A DNA stretch of 64,000 bases from Sipunculus nudus (GCA_026874595.1 CM049314.1:9972729-10036728); one strand, 5' to 3'. Positions 1-12,965 are shown, numbered from the stretch's first letter. Numbers and translations are program-made. The notes: generated from the sequence alone by a model not told the origin.

Positions 1-2289
1 ACTGTTACCGTTACAACTGAGACCAACACAGTCTCCAATCAACACGGTTCATGAAGAATGAATCAATAGATATGGCCTTGCACCAAGGGGCACGAAGGAC
101 TTTTTAGGCTAATGACAAAGTAACTTTTCCTTTCTTATTGTAGGGGTATATGACACAAAGAATATAGATCTTTGAGACAATTCTGTCAATCAGTTGATAT
201 ATTTTTCATATATTTGTCAATAGTCTTTCAACCATACTGATCATATTTCACAGCAAACCAGCTCATAATTGTTGTCATTCATGGTCTTTATGACTTTTTT
301 TATGTACTGCTGAAGAGTCAGATGATCAAGATTTCCATGATAAATAAAAATGGTGTGAAGTAACTTAATTCCGCTCCAGCACTGGTGTATCTGCGGCACT
401 TGGTATTTTTATGAACACGACATTTTTCGCACAACTTTGTGTTTTCCTGTTGGAACTAGACCTTTAATTCTTGAATTCCGTGATGGATGCAGCGTCTGCT
501 CTCTGTTGGGTGATCAACTGGCCTGCGACTAAGTCCATTGACATTAGTCATTACTTTTGAGAATTAACTGATTACAAGTGTCTATTTAGTTTTTTCTACG
601 TTTCCGCCCGTATGCTATATTTTAATATAATATAGTTCAAGTGTATAACAAATGAAATCAGAAACATGTCGACGAAAATGACATCTACACCTTTATTTTA
701 TACCATGAGGTTCCTATTCTAAGATACCTTTTCATACATTTAATAGATTTATGCTAATGTAACTAATATTGCTTTAGTATGATATAAATTATTTATTTTT
801 TTTACGAAAAGGCAAAGAGATTTGCCTGTAAACCATACTTTCAAACGAGATCGATCCATTTCGTTTAATCAAAATCGGTAGTAGGTATGCACACCCCACT
901 TGAAGAACCCCTTGGTGTGCTTGAATTATGCAGACATCAAAGCAAGACACGTGCGCTGATTATCTCCATTATCTCCATGGCGGTCACAGGTCAGCGTTTT
1001 GGATATACATGTGTGGGATTAATGTCAAATGGTCCAGCATACAATGGCTATATAGAAGACAAAACAAACATTAAGCTTGTGCCTATGTTGGACAACTTTT
1101 TGAATACTTTTTTTTTTACAAAAACAGCGTGGCCGAAACATATTGCAATGTCCATCCTGTTAATCTATGTTAGGCTTTCACCTCAATTTGTATTCGGTAT
1201 TTAGTTGTGTGTCATTAACTGGAAGGAAGCAGACTTTGGATGGTTTTGATTAATCATCAAATTTATTCGTTTTAATAACTTATTATTGTGCTTCCATTTA
1301 CCAAATATTCTGCAAGCTGACAACCACTATTACTATTATACTTGTCTGGTTTTAACAGACAGATCAAACCAATACAGGTTAATTTACATTTCATAAAGTG
1401 AAAACAGACATGTTTGTGTCTCTATACTAAATCAACTAAAACGCTCTGTAGCTCTCTCTCACATACACACATACACTTGAGAATAGCCTATTTTCCGTTT
1501 ACGAAGAAATTAAACTAGTCATGAATGGTGCTTGCTGACTGTTTAATAGAAACGGTTCTGATTGGCTTTAGATCTATCCTTGAAAGTCAAATGGTAGCGT
1601 CTGTCGTTCAACATCCACCGTCTGTAAATATATATCGTAACAGCCGCTGCAGTTGTCACCATGACAATGAAAGAAGAGGACCAAATATCACGAGAACATT
1701 GATGATGATAATGCTTTGTGAATATTACCTGTTGGTGGCGCCATCTGTGTTTACCTATTTTCTGCTATCTGAAAAGCGATTTTCAACTTCTCCCTGAATA
1801 AGAGATTGAAAACGTAATGCTTCATTGTTGATGTCTTTGTTCACATGTTAAAAACAATGTCTAAAAGAATTTGATTGTTTTAAATGAAATCTTTGATCGA
1901 TTTCTAAAACAAGATAATGTGACGTGTTTGCAGATATCATGTAATGTCTGTTACCAGACAACTCAGGAACGGTGGCAGCCATGAAACGAAATGAAACAAA
2001 CATCAACGAAACCCATCACGTGAGCTTGAATGAGCGTCTTCCCTCTCCAGGAACATCTGTTTGGGTGCCATCCCGAGTCTTATAAGTATGGTTCAGTGTA
2101 TTAAGTTTTTTTCTATTTTTTTTCTAAAACTACAATATGTAGGTCTTCTGAACGACCTTGGAATTTTTTTCCATTGGTCAGCCGTCCACTAAGTTGACAG
2201 GTGACCCTCAATCAAATCCCGTGAACTCTGATGAGAGTCCTTCGTAAAAGTATAGTCATGATAAAATGTAAATTCCTTAATAAATCGCA

Positions 2290-2430
2290 CAGTGGCGGAT
2301 CCAGAAGTGGAGGGGGTATAGGGGACCTGGACCGCTGCCATTCTAAACCGGGGGATCTTTGTAGGGGTTTTCTCATTAGTCTTCCTGGGTTGGACCCTCC
2401 CTTTCAACACTCCAGGATTCCGCCTATCGA
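2290..2430. mobile_element. Candidate short hAT-like MITE
   Basis: It starts with CAGTGGCGGATCCAG, a typical hAT-type terminal sequence that also occurs at 60744. About 130 bp later comes CCAGGATTCCGCC, a degenerate inverted match. No clean 8-bp target duplication is visible, so the right border is approximate and the call is tentative. Confidence 0.35.
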
Positions 2431-2516
2431 ACTGAAAATTTTGGTAGGTTTGGTTAATTTGACAATGTTGTCCTGACAGTTATCATTTGGGGTCACTACA
2501 GCAGAAACAGGTCCCT

Positions 2517-2533
2517 CCCCCCCCCCCCCCCCC
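2517..2533 (+). repeat. Poly-C tract (17 bp)
   Basis: Uninterrupted run of C. One of about nine C or G homopolymer tracts of 11 bp or more in the window. Confidence 0.9.
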
Positions 2534-4106
2534 TTTACAGACCATGTGGTTCTATCCCCCTCCCTGGCCATTGGTTATTGGTCCATCTAAAAGGTTCAAA
2601 CATCCGACCACGCCAGATGAGCAGGTATAAAGTAAATTTGGATCATTTTGGATCATCCACATTTTGTATACTTCGACCTGATGAGTCAGTTAAATATGTT
2701 TACATGGGTAAATAGAGCGAGTCCTTGGTTTAGATATAAAATTTTCCCCATAAATATCTTACATAATTAAGATATGTAGAAACAGCAAATCAATTTTAAT
2801 ATATCAAGGTTTCCTAAATTAGTTGCCTTAAATGTGTTGTCCGCGTTGGATTGGGTGTAAAATATATTTAGAAGAAATGCAGATCAAAGTGTAAAATGAT
2901 GATACAGTGACAGAAAGGCTAAAGGGGGCGAACACAGCATTTTGTTTTCCGGCAATTGAATTTTGTTTTGTTGGCACGTCAAATCGACAGAGAGAAATGT
3001 AGGACATTTTTACTGCACATGACAATAATACAAGCGTTGTGAAGTGCCGTGTTCTGATGGAGGAACACGTGCATCACATACATTACAATACAAGCATGTT
3101 ATGTAAATGACATTTTATGGCATTTTACACGTACATGTCGTATAATATCATTTGACGACAAACCTAAGTTTAAGACGTTCTAATTAAAACACATTCAGTT
3201 TTGTCACCTGTTATATGTACATATTTTATTTATGCCGGAAACTGCAGGTTTTTCTGTAATATGGGACACTGTATTGAGTTGCTACATGCATACAAATACT
3301 AGCCGTGACAAACACAACTCAGTTAGGACCCCCTACTGAGTCGTGACACAAGCCGAATTGAGAACCGCCCTGCAAGTCCACGCCACGCTTTATAACCGTA
3401 TCTCCGCATACAGTCAGCAGGCAGATCGCAGGCAGAGATCTCCCCTACATGCAGAACAATATACAAATATATCGGGTTATAACGGAATATTTCACAGACA
3501 TGATAGGTGTCGTTGGAGAGATAAGAAACTTATTTAAAGGTCTAGTTGGTTTATTTGAAGTTACACGAGACTTGTAAGCAATGAGGCGTTGTCAAAAATG
3601 ACGAAAATATTTGCATCTTCATGAGGCCTTATAATGCGATAATCAGAGTTAAATGTCCAGGCACTCTGGCAAGCCAGTGATCTAGCCATAATGTCAGAGG
3701 GCCGATCTAGCGCTATACAAATACATGTGACATACATATCTGTCGTATTTGTTACTACTCTCGTTTTTTCCCGAAAAAATTAACAACTACGTGTGACACA
3801 TGCAGAAATCACGCGTACACCCTTTACATAATAACCTGAAATAGTCATTTTACAGTAAAATAAGTTGCGATCCCTGTTAGAATTGGGATTTTTGTATCAG
3901 CCGGTTGACTTAGCGCCACTGTTTAATATCATACAGAAACATTGACTGACTAATAAGTCTTTGTTTAGGAGAAGTTTAATTACCGACGTGATTTCTTTTT
4001 CCAGTTGTACGCTCGGGGTTGGGGGGAGTTCATAGTGCCACGCATGCTGATAAATAGTAAGCGTATACGTACACACACACAAAAATTATAGAATACATGA
4101 GACAAA

Positions 4107-4701
4107 ATGAGCAGGAAAAGTCGAGAAAATACGGCCACGGAACTCTATCCGGTTTCAGTCACAGGAGGCAAGAATAGCGCATCATGTGACAAGAGAGAGG
4201 ATTGCAAAGATGACACGTTACAGGAGGAAAACTGGCCGGATAGCGTCAAGAGGAAAGCCAAAAGACGTATTATGAAAAACGTCATTTTAATCAGCCTGGG
4301 ATTCCTGCTCAATTTTACATCTTTCAACGGGCTCAGTCGCCTACAGAGCACGCTCCATCAAGATGAAGGAATGGGTACGATCACTCAAGCAGTGCTGTAC
4401 GCCGGGTTCGTCTTTTCATGCCTCTTCTTAGCAAAAATCACTATAAGCAAGCTCGGTCATAAATGGAGCATCGTCGTCTGTACCATCGGGTACGTCATAT
4501 GGATGGGGGCTAACGGTATCGGCAGATGGTGGTCCATGACGCCGGCGTCCATCATTGTGGGTTTATGTGGAGGGCCACTATGGACTGCCCAGTGTTCCTA
4601 CTTCACCAACCTCGCCAAACGTTACGGCAAAATCGTCGGCGACACCGAGGAAGCTACCATCAGCAGGTTCTTTGGGATATTCTACATGATCGTCCAGATG
4701 G
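4107..4701 (+). CDS. Gene A exon 1
   Basis: Codes residues 1-198 plus one nucleotide (phase 1): N-terminal tail and about four to five membrane segments. The donor is ATGG/GTCAGT at 4702. The open frame runs past the donor to 4733, but the paralogue alignment supports the splice. Confidence 0.87.
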
Positions 4702-5300
4702 GTCAGTACACATGTACATTCTTTTTTCTTTGAATCAATAATGCATATATTTTTTAAATAAATTTCCTTTTTTAAATACATTTTTATTTATACCTTTCTC
4801 TTTAATGAGTCTCATATAATTACAATCTTGCCGTTCGGTAAATAACACCACACTTCATATAGATGGCCATAGTTTTCAGGTTTCAGTAAGATAGCATGTC
4901 ATAATTTATAATGACGTGAAATTATATAACCAATGTGTATAAATGTACAAAACAACCGTAACCACAATAAATCTATAGATAAACAGGTTAGTAACTGAAC
5001 TGCTTTTGAAGGGGGAACCCAATCAAAATACTCTCATTTACAATAAATCACAAGTCCTGGTCTAGTTAAACTTAGTAGTTATCATTCCAAAGGATCACTG
5101 AAAATTTTTCGGGCTTATACACTAAAATAAAAACTGATGTTATCGTTTAAAGAAACATCAGTCGTAAAACTGTTGCAGACTAATACACGAATCACAAGTT
5201 ACACGACCGCTTCGTTTTTATAAATAAATGTTCTACTTGAAAATATATGTTATTATTATCATTATTATTATTATTATTATTATTGTATATATAGAGAAAG

Positions 5301-5357
<57 letters not shown>

Positions 5358-5431
5358 ATGAATAATGGTGATCCTGACTGGACTACCCATAGGTTGTCTC
5401 AGCAAACATTTGACAATCTTTTTGACATGTG

Positions 5432-5487
<56 letters not shown>

Positions 5488-5925
5488 GGCTCTTTCTAAA
5501 GTTGCCGTTCTAGGAATCCCCATGCATACTGCTGAAAGTAGTAACAATGCCTATGCGACCGCTATATATCAAAACATGCATCTTCCTAAAGTTATCATTC
5601 TAGGAATCCCCATGAATATGTGCTGAGGATAGTACCATGTCCATGTGACCACTATATATCAAAACATGAATCTTTCTTAGGTTATCATTCTAGAAATCCT
5701 AATGCATAACTGCTGAAAGATAGTGGTATGTCCATGTGATCGTTATATATCAAAACATGGATCTTTCTAATGTTACACATTGACCAACCCTGCTTTATCC
5801 GAATGAATGAAATTTGATTCTGAAATTCATATTTATCCTTTAACATTTTATATATGTTCTTTTTCAATCATTTGATTACATATTCGAAGTTATCATTAAA
5901 ATTGAGATGTTTTATTCAGTTGGAC

Positions 5926-5997
<72 letters not shown>

Positions 5998-8900
5998 ACT
6001 AATGTGTTGTAGCCAGCATATTCGGCTCAATTATATCTTCCACTGTCCTGGATCAACCGGTGAATGGAACAATGTTACCATCGTCAGAAGACGCGCTAGC
6101 ACGGTGCGGGATTAAGGATTGCCCCGAGAATAACGTCACCAACGTGAACCTGGAGAAACCGAAGGAATTTTTGGTATATATTATTTCTATAACAAAGTGA
6201 TAACAGATCTCGCCCTTTACAACTGACATGAATGCTGTGGTTGGCTTCATATTCGCGAGATTAAATATTCGCGATTTTCACCTCAACAGTGTTTTCGAGA
6301 AGGTTTCATTTCCGCAATTTACTATTCAGTAACGTGCAAACTATTGTAACATAAACATTATTATATCACCTAATACCATATATGCACTCAAAATCTGAGC
6401 AACTGTTCGCGGCGCGTTGGGAACATTGACCAAGTGGAGGTCATATAATAGTGGCAATATATAAGAACATTAGTATTATTTGAATTATCAGTCTTTGAAT
6501 TACGGGAAACATAAAATGTATACTGATATGAATTTTATGCCATCGAAGCTTCATAATTCTTATCCAGGAACGTTAAATTTTCGCCATAATTTCCCTTTCG
6601 CTAATATCTCGAATTTGAAATCTTTGCAAACAAAAGTCTACCACAATTTCAGTGGAGGCTGCCCCGAGGGAACTGTCCCAGAGACATAAGATATCTTATA
6701 GTATAGTGGCGTGCCTGTTGAGAACAGCAATGTAAAGCTAGATGTTAATGCAATTATTATTTTTATTTTCATTTTTGACAATGCTTCAGGGCCTTCAAGT
6801 ACACATGTCGCTTCAGATAAACATGAACAAAGGATAGCAGTATGATTATTAAAATAGGATTATGTTCTTTCCAAAAACACACACCATTGGTGAGTAAATG
6901 AGCTCTGGGCTTTTGGGGTATATACTTTAAGACATACAGCTGGGTAAACTCTTTATCACTGAATTTTCTTCCAATGTTCTGAAAAATAAATCCACTGAGA
7001 ATCCAACCTTCCCTTTCCACGGTCACAGAAAGTGCTCTAGATGACCCAACTTACACTATATTCCATTTAATATCAACATATTTAAGGCAGACAGCTGCCT
7101 TTAATCAATTCTTTACACAATATGTTACAATTAATAATAGCTGTGTATAAAAGCTAGTATACATATGGCCAAATGAAGTCAATGTAACGTGATTACAGTC
7201 GAGCCCACTTTGTGTCATATCGGTCAATAGAAAATCCCGCTTATTGTCACATAAATCTGAAATCCCAAACTATTTCCTATATAAACAATGGTAAATCTGA
7301 CCGTTTAATATCATGGAATATTGTCATAATCCCGTTTATTGTCATGTTTGGAACCCATGGCAGTGATACAAGATCGCAGGTAATATCACATCAGACACGG
7401 CGATCAACTAGGCCTAGAGCCTGTAATCGGTCAGGCGTATCAAACGATCTCATCTCCCACCTGTGTGCGGCAGGCAAGTGCAGTGATGCATGCAGGTCAG
7501 TCCCCGTCACATAGCTAATTAACGTCTTAAGATACCACTGTAATCGAGATCATTGCGTTTCTTCGTACATTAGCACGTCATACATAATGAGCTCCTGGCC
7601 TTTGCAAGGCCGTGGTTTACACCTCGATGAAGTTTCGCCGAAATGATATGAAGCACGAGCCCTAAACGTTGCTTGCGACTGGAAATTGCCTTACGGGTCC
7701 ACGAAAAACTGGAGATTTTGTGAGTACTGGAGGAGATACTCGGTCTAATACCTCAATCGCAGCAAAACTTTAGAAAGTTGACAATGGCATGACGATGCCC
7801 GCTCCCCCAAAGGTCCTATCATAAACCCGTTCATAGAAGTAAATGGAGTCATTAATAAGATCCCCTAAAATAAGGCTCAATAGTCGGGGAAATATTTATT
7901 TAGCAAAATTGTTTGCATACGCATAACGTTATAACCTTGCCGCATATTTCCAGACATTTGACCTCATGACCCAGACGCTACGTGTCTTTCTGTAAGCAAG
8001 TCTGATTTTTGTCAGTTATTGCGGCATGCGGCACAAAAAATTACAGGAAATAAATTGTCAGGTGCGCATAAAAGTAATATGATATGCCTTTGTGTAATAA
8101 AAATATTCAGAAACATTTCTGTTTCTTTTTTGTTGATGATTTATTTAATATCATTTGAGACATAACGCTTCTTCTGTGACTCAAGAGGACATCGATGTTG
8201 AAGCCCGCATAATGTCACATCCCGGTTATTATCATGATTAATACATGCACCACCGACATGACAATAAGCGGGCTTGACTGTATATACAAATAGGGTTCCC
8301 ATACTTGAAAACTTTGGTTTTAAATTTTAACATACACTGATTACACTCAGGTATGGACGATGGTGGGCGTGTTCATGGCGGTGGCGACAGCAGCCGTGAT
8401 CATTATCAGCATCTTCATGGACAAGCTGCCGAAGGACCTGGCAGATGGCGACACGCGCGTCCAGAACTTTCTGGAGGAAATGCCCAAACTCCTCATGGCT
8501 ACCATCCGACACTGGCGCCACCTGCCTCAGGTTCTTCTTATTCCGTTGACCATGTATTGCGGCATGGAGCAGGCTTACTTCAATGTCGAATGGACAAAGG
8601 TAGCATTCTTTATTTACACTATTTGTATGTTCTTAAATTTAAAAAGTTAAACTTATAATGTTGTGTTTCATCGTTTCTGGTTAACTCAGCTGACTATAAG
8701 TCATCTGAGCTATAGTCTGGTCCATTTTCCGTCGTCCGTTCGTCCGTCCGTCTGTCCGTCCTACCGTCCGTCCGTAAGACAGGCATGTTTCGACACCTTT
8801 GGACCTAGGAATCCGAAATTCAGCATACTGTTATATGTCCCCAAATCTCCTGCCAAACCAAAAACTGGGTCACTGCAATTCGTTCCTTCGAAATATTAAG

Positions 8901-11900
8901 GAAAAATCTAAAATTTCCATTAAAAACCTTTTATCACACTTCAGGACTGTCTGCCTTATATCAAAACCATTTATCTATTTTCTTAATATTTATTAGAAAT
9001 TTTCTCCCGAACTTTGCTATATACATGCCAGGAATTAACCTGTAAAGTGTAACTCTCTAAGTAATGGGCCAGAACATAATTGACTTTGTAAACGAAATCA
9101 GAAAAAATATTTGATATTATAAAATATGCTTTTGTATGCATGATGTGGTATTATCTGACAAGATTGAGATTTATGATGATGAAATTTAGAATTATATTTG
9201 CTTAATTGTATATATGTGTATAACTTAAAATAAAAAAAGAGGATCTAATATAAACTTTTTGTCTTTTTCAGCCTCGGCAGAATTGGGGCTCAGACTTTGT
9301 TTGCCCTGAATGTAAATGCAGAAGTATTGTTAACCCCCCCCCCCCCCCCCCCCCCCCGATCGATTCCTTTGCACCTGTGCACTTGGACATCAGTGTTTAT
9401 TGAAAAGGTCTACAATTTATTTAATTTTAAAAATAACTGGATTAGAAAAAAATAAGATCTAACTGAAACATATTCTTGCCTCTGGAGAATGGAACATAAA
9501 GTGATCAACTCTGTCTGTCCATCATCTCTCCATCATCATTAATATATAAATATATCAATTATGAAATTTGTCCTATAAGCATTGTTAAAACAACTTACAT
9601 GTGCTGTATGTGTATGGTTTTAAGCTATTCAAGTCTGAAGTTTGAAAGCAACTTATATATTCAGTTGCGTAATATTGCAGATAAATAACTTTAAAAAAAT
9701 GATACACTAAAAGAAATTGAGATATAATTGAAGCTTCATATGTTATCCGCTTTGTATGTCTCTCAGTCTGTTCGTCATTTTTAAATATTAAGTAATTGTG
9801 AATGAATTATTTTATCCTGCAAGCTTTGTTGAATGAGGTGAAAATACTATGTATATACACTATAATAATACAGAGATTTTGTAACTCCAATCATTCCATG
9901 CCCCCCCCCCCCCCCAACAACCACCAACAACACAAAGTCGTTGCATCTGATGACTCGGAACATTATATTTCAACTGTATACATTTTATAAAATAAAAAAT
10001 ACATATATTTAATAAAATATATTATAAAAAATAGATCCAATCAAACAAATGTGTAAACTACTGAACCGTCAACAATTAAAAAAAAACAATCAATAATCAT
10101 GGTGATAATATACATATTATTTTCACAAACTGCTCACATGCTTCAATTTTTACATTAGGAAATGCATTGTTTGGTCACAAAATAATATTTGCTACAATTT
10201 CTTACTTATCAATACAAACCAATCATGTCAACCAGCCATAGCCTATATTGCCTTGTCCTCTTAGACTTTATCTCCATTTGATATTATTTTAGATTTTTAC
10301 CTTCAAGGTCAACTTCAGCTGAGCGCAGTGATCCATGGGTCCCTTGTGTATTATAAGTTTTTATTGCTTAATCAACCCACCTCAATGAATAAAAGCGAGT
10401 CCTGTTGACCTTGAGTAATGACTTATTATACACAGATGAACATAAAATTATGTTTCAGGTTTTACAGTGAAGTAATTCTTGAGATTTAGCGCAAACATAG
10501 GCAGGATAAAAAAAAAGGGAAAATTAAAAACTCATCTGTCTTCGGTCTCCCTCCCCAACGAGGTTTGACTAAAATGACTAAAATTACTGTATCGCTATAA
10601 TAGTGTAATAAAACAAGCTTCTTCATGTATTTAAGTCGTACATCAGCTGTTCTCTTGGCATATGGATGGTCGGGTTCGCCACCCTCCCGTTCGGTTTCGT
10701 TAACGTCTGCACCTCGTTCACCACGGGATGGTTAGTGAAGCATATCGGCAGGATACCCATATTCCTGGCAGGTAAGACGGGTCTGATCCTACATAAAATA
10801 AAGATGCTGGTAAAGATTTATCTTGATAAGATAATGACACAATGATGATTCAAATAGGCTCAAAAACTTAACATTATCTAACAGAGGTTCTTGGCAATGG
10901 CCGATTCCCCCTACCAATATCATAAAAAATACATCTGTTGATGAAAATTATGTTTAAGGAATTTACAATATTGAATTACAAAGGCAATAGTTAGAAAGTT
11001 AAAGAACTTTATTATCTTGGCCATATGCTAAATAAAACATGTAATAAATAGTTTGCAGAATTCTCTTGAATTTGAAGAAAATATTGAAAAAAATGATAAA
11101 ATTACGAATGTTATTTGACTCCAATTAAAATGAATTATGCAAACGTGAAAGTTGAAAAAATGTTTTATTCCATAGAATTCCTCAAATATAAAAATCACTT
11201 CATATAATCAGTATTTTTAATCATGAATCTACATTATTTGGAGAGTGGTTATTGGGTGAGATTATGTTTTTAGGAATGAGTATGGACCTTGCCATCCAAA
11301 CCATCTTGTACTCGTGGATGCCCCATCCCAGCCAGCCGTCCGTCTTTTACATCATGTCAGCCTGCTGGGGATTCTCTGACGCAGTCTGGCAAACTCAGAT
11401 GAACGGTAAGGATCAAATTTATGTATACGTTTCCGTACTATTAATCATGTTATATAAAATAATTTGTAGTTTTTCTCTTTTTTTTTTTGCAAGTGTAAAA
11501 TGATAATATTATGGAAAGCATTTGTCTTAAAAGTGACAATTATGTAACTTGTTGATTTGAAAGACTGAGGCACAGTTACCTCATAAAAAAATGAAATCCT
11601 ACGTTTCCGTAATCCTTGTTCTATATTGTCGGCTAATAGTTTTTATCGAAAAGTGAATTTTAAGAGTCCTTAGACACCAAAAAGTGACAAATATCCACAT
11701 AATGCAAGAAAACCAATAAAGATATCAATCAATATTACATCAGTGAACAGCTGCATCATTTATTTAAACTCTTTCATATTAAATATAAATCTAAGCGATT
11801 AAATTTTGAGGATAATTTTTTTTCAGCCCTGTACGGTAGTACATTTTCCGAGGAGACAGAAGCAGGGTTCGCCAACTTTCGGATGTTTGAATCGATTGGA

Positions 11901-12062
11901 TTCATCGTGGCCTTCGCGTACAGCAGTGAGCTCTGTACGTTCACCAAGACTGTATTACAGACTTCCATGCTTCTCCTCGGGATATGTGGATACTTCGCTA
12001 CTGAATACAAAGTCCTGAGGCCTAGATCGTCAGGCGGTTTATTTTCTCGTGTAAAACAATAG
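4107..12062 (+). CDS. UNC93-like membrane protein, gene A (six exons)
   Basis: Predicted exons: 4107-4701, 6013-6173, 8351-8599, 10636-10771, 11274-11405, 11827-12062, giving 1509 nt and 502 residues, a normal length for the family. Visible features: a charged cytosolic N-terminus with the ENWP block (residues 41-44), TM1 near 57-74 (LISLGFLLNFTSFNG), TM2 near 94-113, then the GRWWSMTPAS and LWTAQCSYFT blocks. Exon 2 codes a loop with two N-glycosylation sequons (NGT, NVT). Exon 4 holds the WTK/SYISCSLGIWMVG block and exon 5 the CWGFSDAVWQTQ block, both typical of UNC93. All introns are GT-AG. The ATG at 4107 has A at -3. Known relatives: UNC93B1 escorts nucleic-acid-sensing Toll-like receptors; nematode UNC-93 modulates potassium channels. 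The job of this paralogue cannot be read from sequence. Gene B has the same exon structure. Confidence 0.88.
5430..5770 (+). repeat. 90-bp minisatellite with expanded TA tract
   Basis: The phrase ACATG-x-(C/A)TCTT-C/T-CTAAAG starts at 5484, 5574, 5664 and 5755, a period of 90-91 bp with three full units and a partial one. Each unit contains GACC(G/A)-CTATATATCAAAACATG. In the first position the TATATAT core has grown to about 50 bp of TA (5436-5483). Confidence 0.85.
5928..5992 (+). repeat. (TA)n microsatellite
   Basis: About 32 TA units just upstream of the exon 2 acceptor of gene A (AG at 6011-6012). It may affect splice efficiency; that is inference. Confidence 0.92.
6013..6173 (+). CDS. 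Gene A exon 2
   Basis: 161 bp, enters in phase 1 and leaves in phase 0. Starts ASIFGSIISS (end of a membrane segment) and then codes the extracellular or lumenal loop with NGT and NVT sequons and two cysteines (RCGIKDCP), likely a disulphide pair. Gene B exon 2 has exactly the same length. Donor TTG/GTATAT. Confidence 0.87.
7196..8280. mobile_element. Pogo-type non-autonomous DNA transposon in gene A intron 2
   Basis: The left end CAGTCGAGCCCACTT and the reverse complement of the right end CAGTCAAGCCCGCTT form a terminal inverted repeat that stays similar for about 28 bp. Both ends are flanked by TA (7194-7195 and 8281-8282), the target duplication expected of Tc1/mariner and pogo elements. 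Copies of a motif like CCCGYTTATTGTCA lie near the left end (7236, 7331) and, degenerate or inverted, near the right end (8203, 8221, 8257). No transposase frame is visible in the 1085 bp, so it depends on an autonomous relative. Confidence 0.75.
8351..8599 (+). CDS. Gene A exon 3
   Basis: 249 bp, phase 0 at both ends. Codes VWTMVGVFMAV (membrane segment), a charged cytosolic loop with the FMDKLPKDL block, then HWRHLPQVLLIPLTMY and the EWTK end. Acceptor CTCAG/GTA, donor AAG/GTAGCA. Three codons here account for most of the length difference between exon 3 of A and B. Confidence 0.87.
8729..8776 (+). repeat. CCGT/CGTC-type simple repeat in intron 3
   Basis: Imperfect tandem CCGT and CGTC units after TCATCTGAGCTATAG. 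The same pyrimidine-rich vocabulary recurs in the minisatellite at 25772-27385. Confidence 0.75.
9334..9357 (+). repeat. Poly-C tract (24 bp)
   Basis: Uninterrupted C run in gene A intron 3. A second C tract of about 15 bp lies at 9901-9915. Confidence 0.92.
10636..10771 (+). CDS. Gene A exon 4
   Basis: 136 bp, phase 0 in and phase 1 out. Codes SYISCSLGIWMVGFATL and the FTTGWLVKHIGRIP loop, followed by the start of the next membrane segment. Acceptor TTAAG/TCG, donor GCAG/GTAAGA. Same length as gene B exon 4. Confidence 0.87.
11274..11405 (+). CDS. Gene A exon 5
   Basis: 132 bp, phase 1 at both ends. Codes GMSMDLAIQTILYSW, a short loop with HPSQPSVFY, and CWGFSDAVWQTQMN, the best conserved UNC93 C-terminal block. 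Acceptor TTTTTAG/GA, donor AACG/GTAAGG. Same length as gene B exon 5. Confidence 0.88.
11827..12062 (+). CDS. Gene A exon 6 and stop
   Basis: 236 bp including TAG at 12060-12062. Starts in phase 1 with ALYGSTFSEETEAGFANFRMFESIGF, the last membrane hairpin, then a short basic C-terminal tail (LRPRSSGG). A run of T precedes the acceptor at 11825-11826. Confidence 0.88.
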
Positions 12063-12383
12063 TATGATTGCTTTATATGAATGCTTCATGCAGTCTTATG
12101 TTCCGATTGATACACAAGTTTAATGTGATAAAGTCATGATATCAAACGATATCCGTATGTACGCTTCATTTTGTTTAGGTTGATCCTGTATTCATCTAGG
12201 AAGCAGACACATTGCGGTTTATACTGTGTAGGGTATTTTTATAGGCTATTATAGTTATTATAGTTATGATATTCATAATGTTTATTTAAACTTTACCATT
12301 ATACTTTTATACTTCACATCTCGGGTATCATCCAACAAGTATTGATATTAGCTGAGCTCGGCTGTATATAGTCAATAGATTTG

Positions 12384-12615
12384 TAATCTATATTCCCTGC
12401 TCTGAGATGGCACAGAGAACCAATCTATGTTTCTGAGCTATGACGACATAGTGTGCCAATCTATATCCACGGATCTGAGGTAGCACATGGTGCCAAATTG
12501 CCAATCTATGTTTCTGATCTTTCATGGCTGAGAGAATTAATCTGTATTCACTGATCAGAAAAGGAACTGAGTACCAATCTACATTGACTGATCTGAGAAT
12601 TGTACAAAGAGAATT
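12384..12615 (+). repeat. Imperfect 36-45 bp tandem repeat
   Basis: Units begin with AATCTAT/AATCTGT at 12384, 12422, 12458, 12503, 12539 and 12576. Each continues with a variant of ATTCCCTGATCTGAGA and a GCACAGAG-like tail. The array lies within the probable 3' UTR of gene A. Confidence 0.7.
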
Positions 12616-12965
12616 ACAGGTTTCCCTTGGTCACAGTTCTCGATTTTGTAATGATGACTTCTGCCTTCAGACGATAGACTTGGTTCATAGAGAGGTTTGA
12701 TCTGATACCAGTCTGATAATCCCAATCATTTTACGTGGTAGTCGTGCATCCGAATACGCAGCCAGGTTTTAAAAATTTATTCTAATCCAATAAATAAAAT
12801 TTACGTGCATGACAGCATGAGCTTTTGTACACTTTATACTTGATATTTAAAATAAATGACCGTGCAATATTGCGTCCAATGTGTTTGCTATACGCTGATA
12901 CATATGTTCAGAAGACATGGCGGACAATTGCAATTTAACAAACTGCAGTGAATTGAATAGCATAG

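Larger units (their letters stand above)
1..4106. other. Upstream region, no gene recognised
   Basis: AT-rich sequence 5' of gene A. Only short open frames without recognisable domains or codon-like conservation are present. It holds a candidate hAT-like MITE (2290-2430), a 17-bp C tract (2517-2533) and a 25-bp motif shared with 47005-47029. Non-coding 5' exons and the promoter of gene A may lie here, but I see no diagnostic element. Confidence 0.5.
4741..6012 (+). other. Gene A intron 1, repeat-rich part
   Basis: Holds (ATT)n, (TA)n and (GA)n near 5262-5353, a 90-bp minisatellite with an expanded TA tract (5430-5770), and a long (TA)n at 5928-5992. No coding exon is seen. Confidence 0.7.

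Noticed and set aside
887-1204. 105-codon plus-strand frame
   Set aside because: No domain, includes a T tract, and no supporting gene structure around it.
4702-4733. Extension of gene A exon 1 to a stop at 4733
   Set aside because: Paralogue comparison places a GT donor at 4702 with a matching acceptor and phase at 6013.
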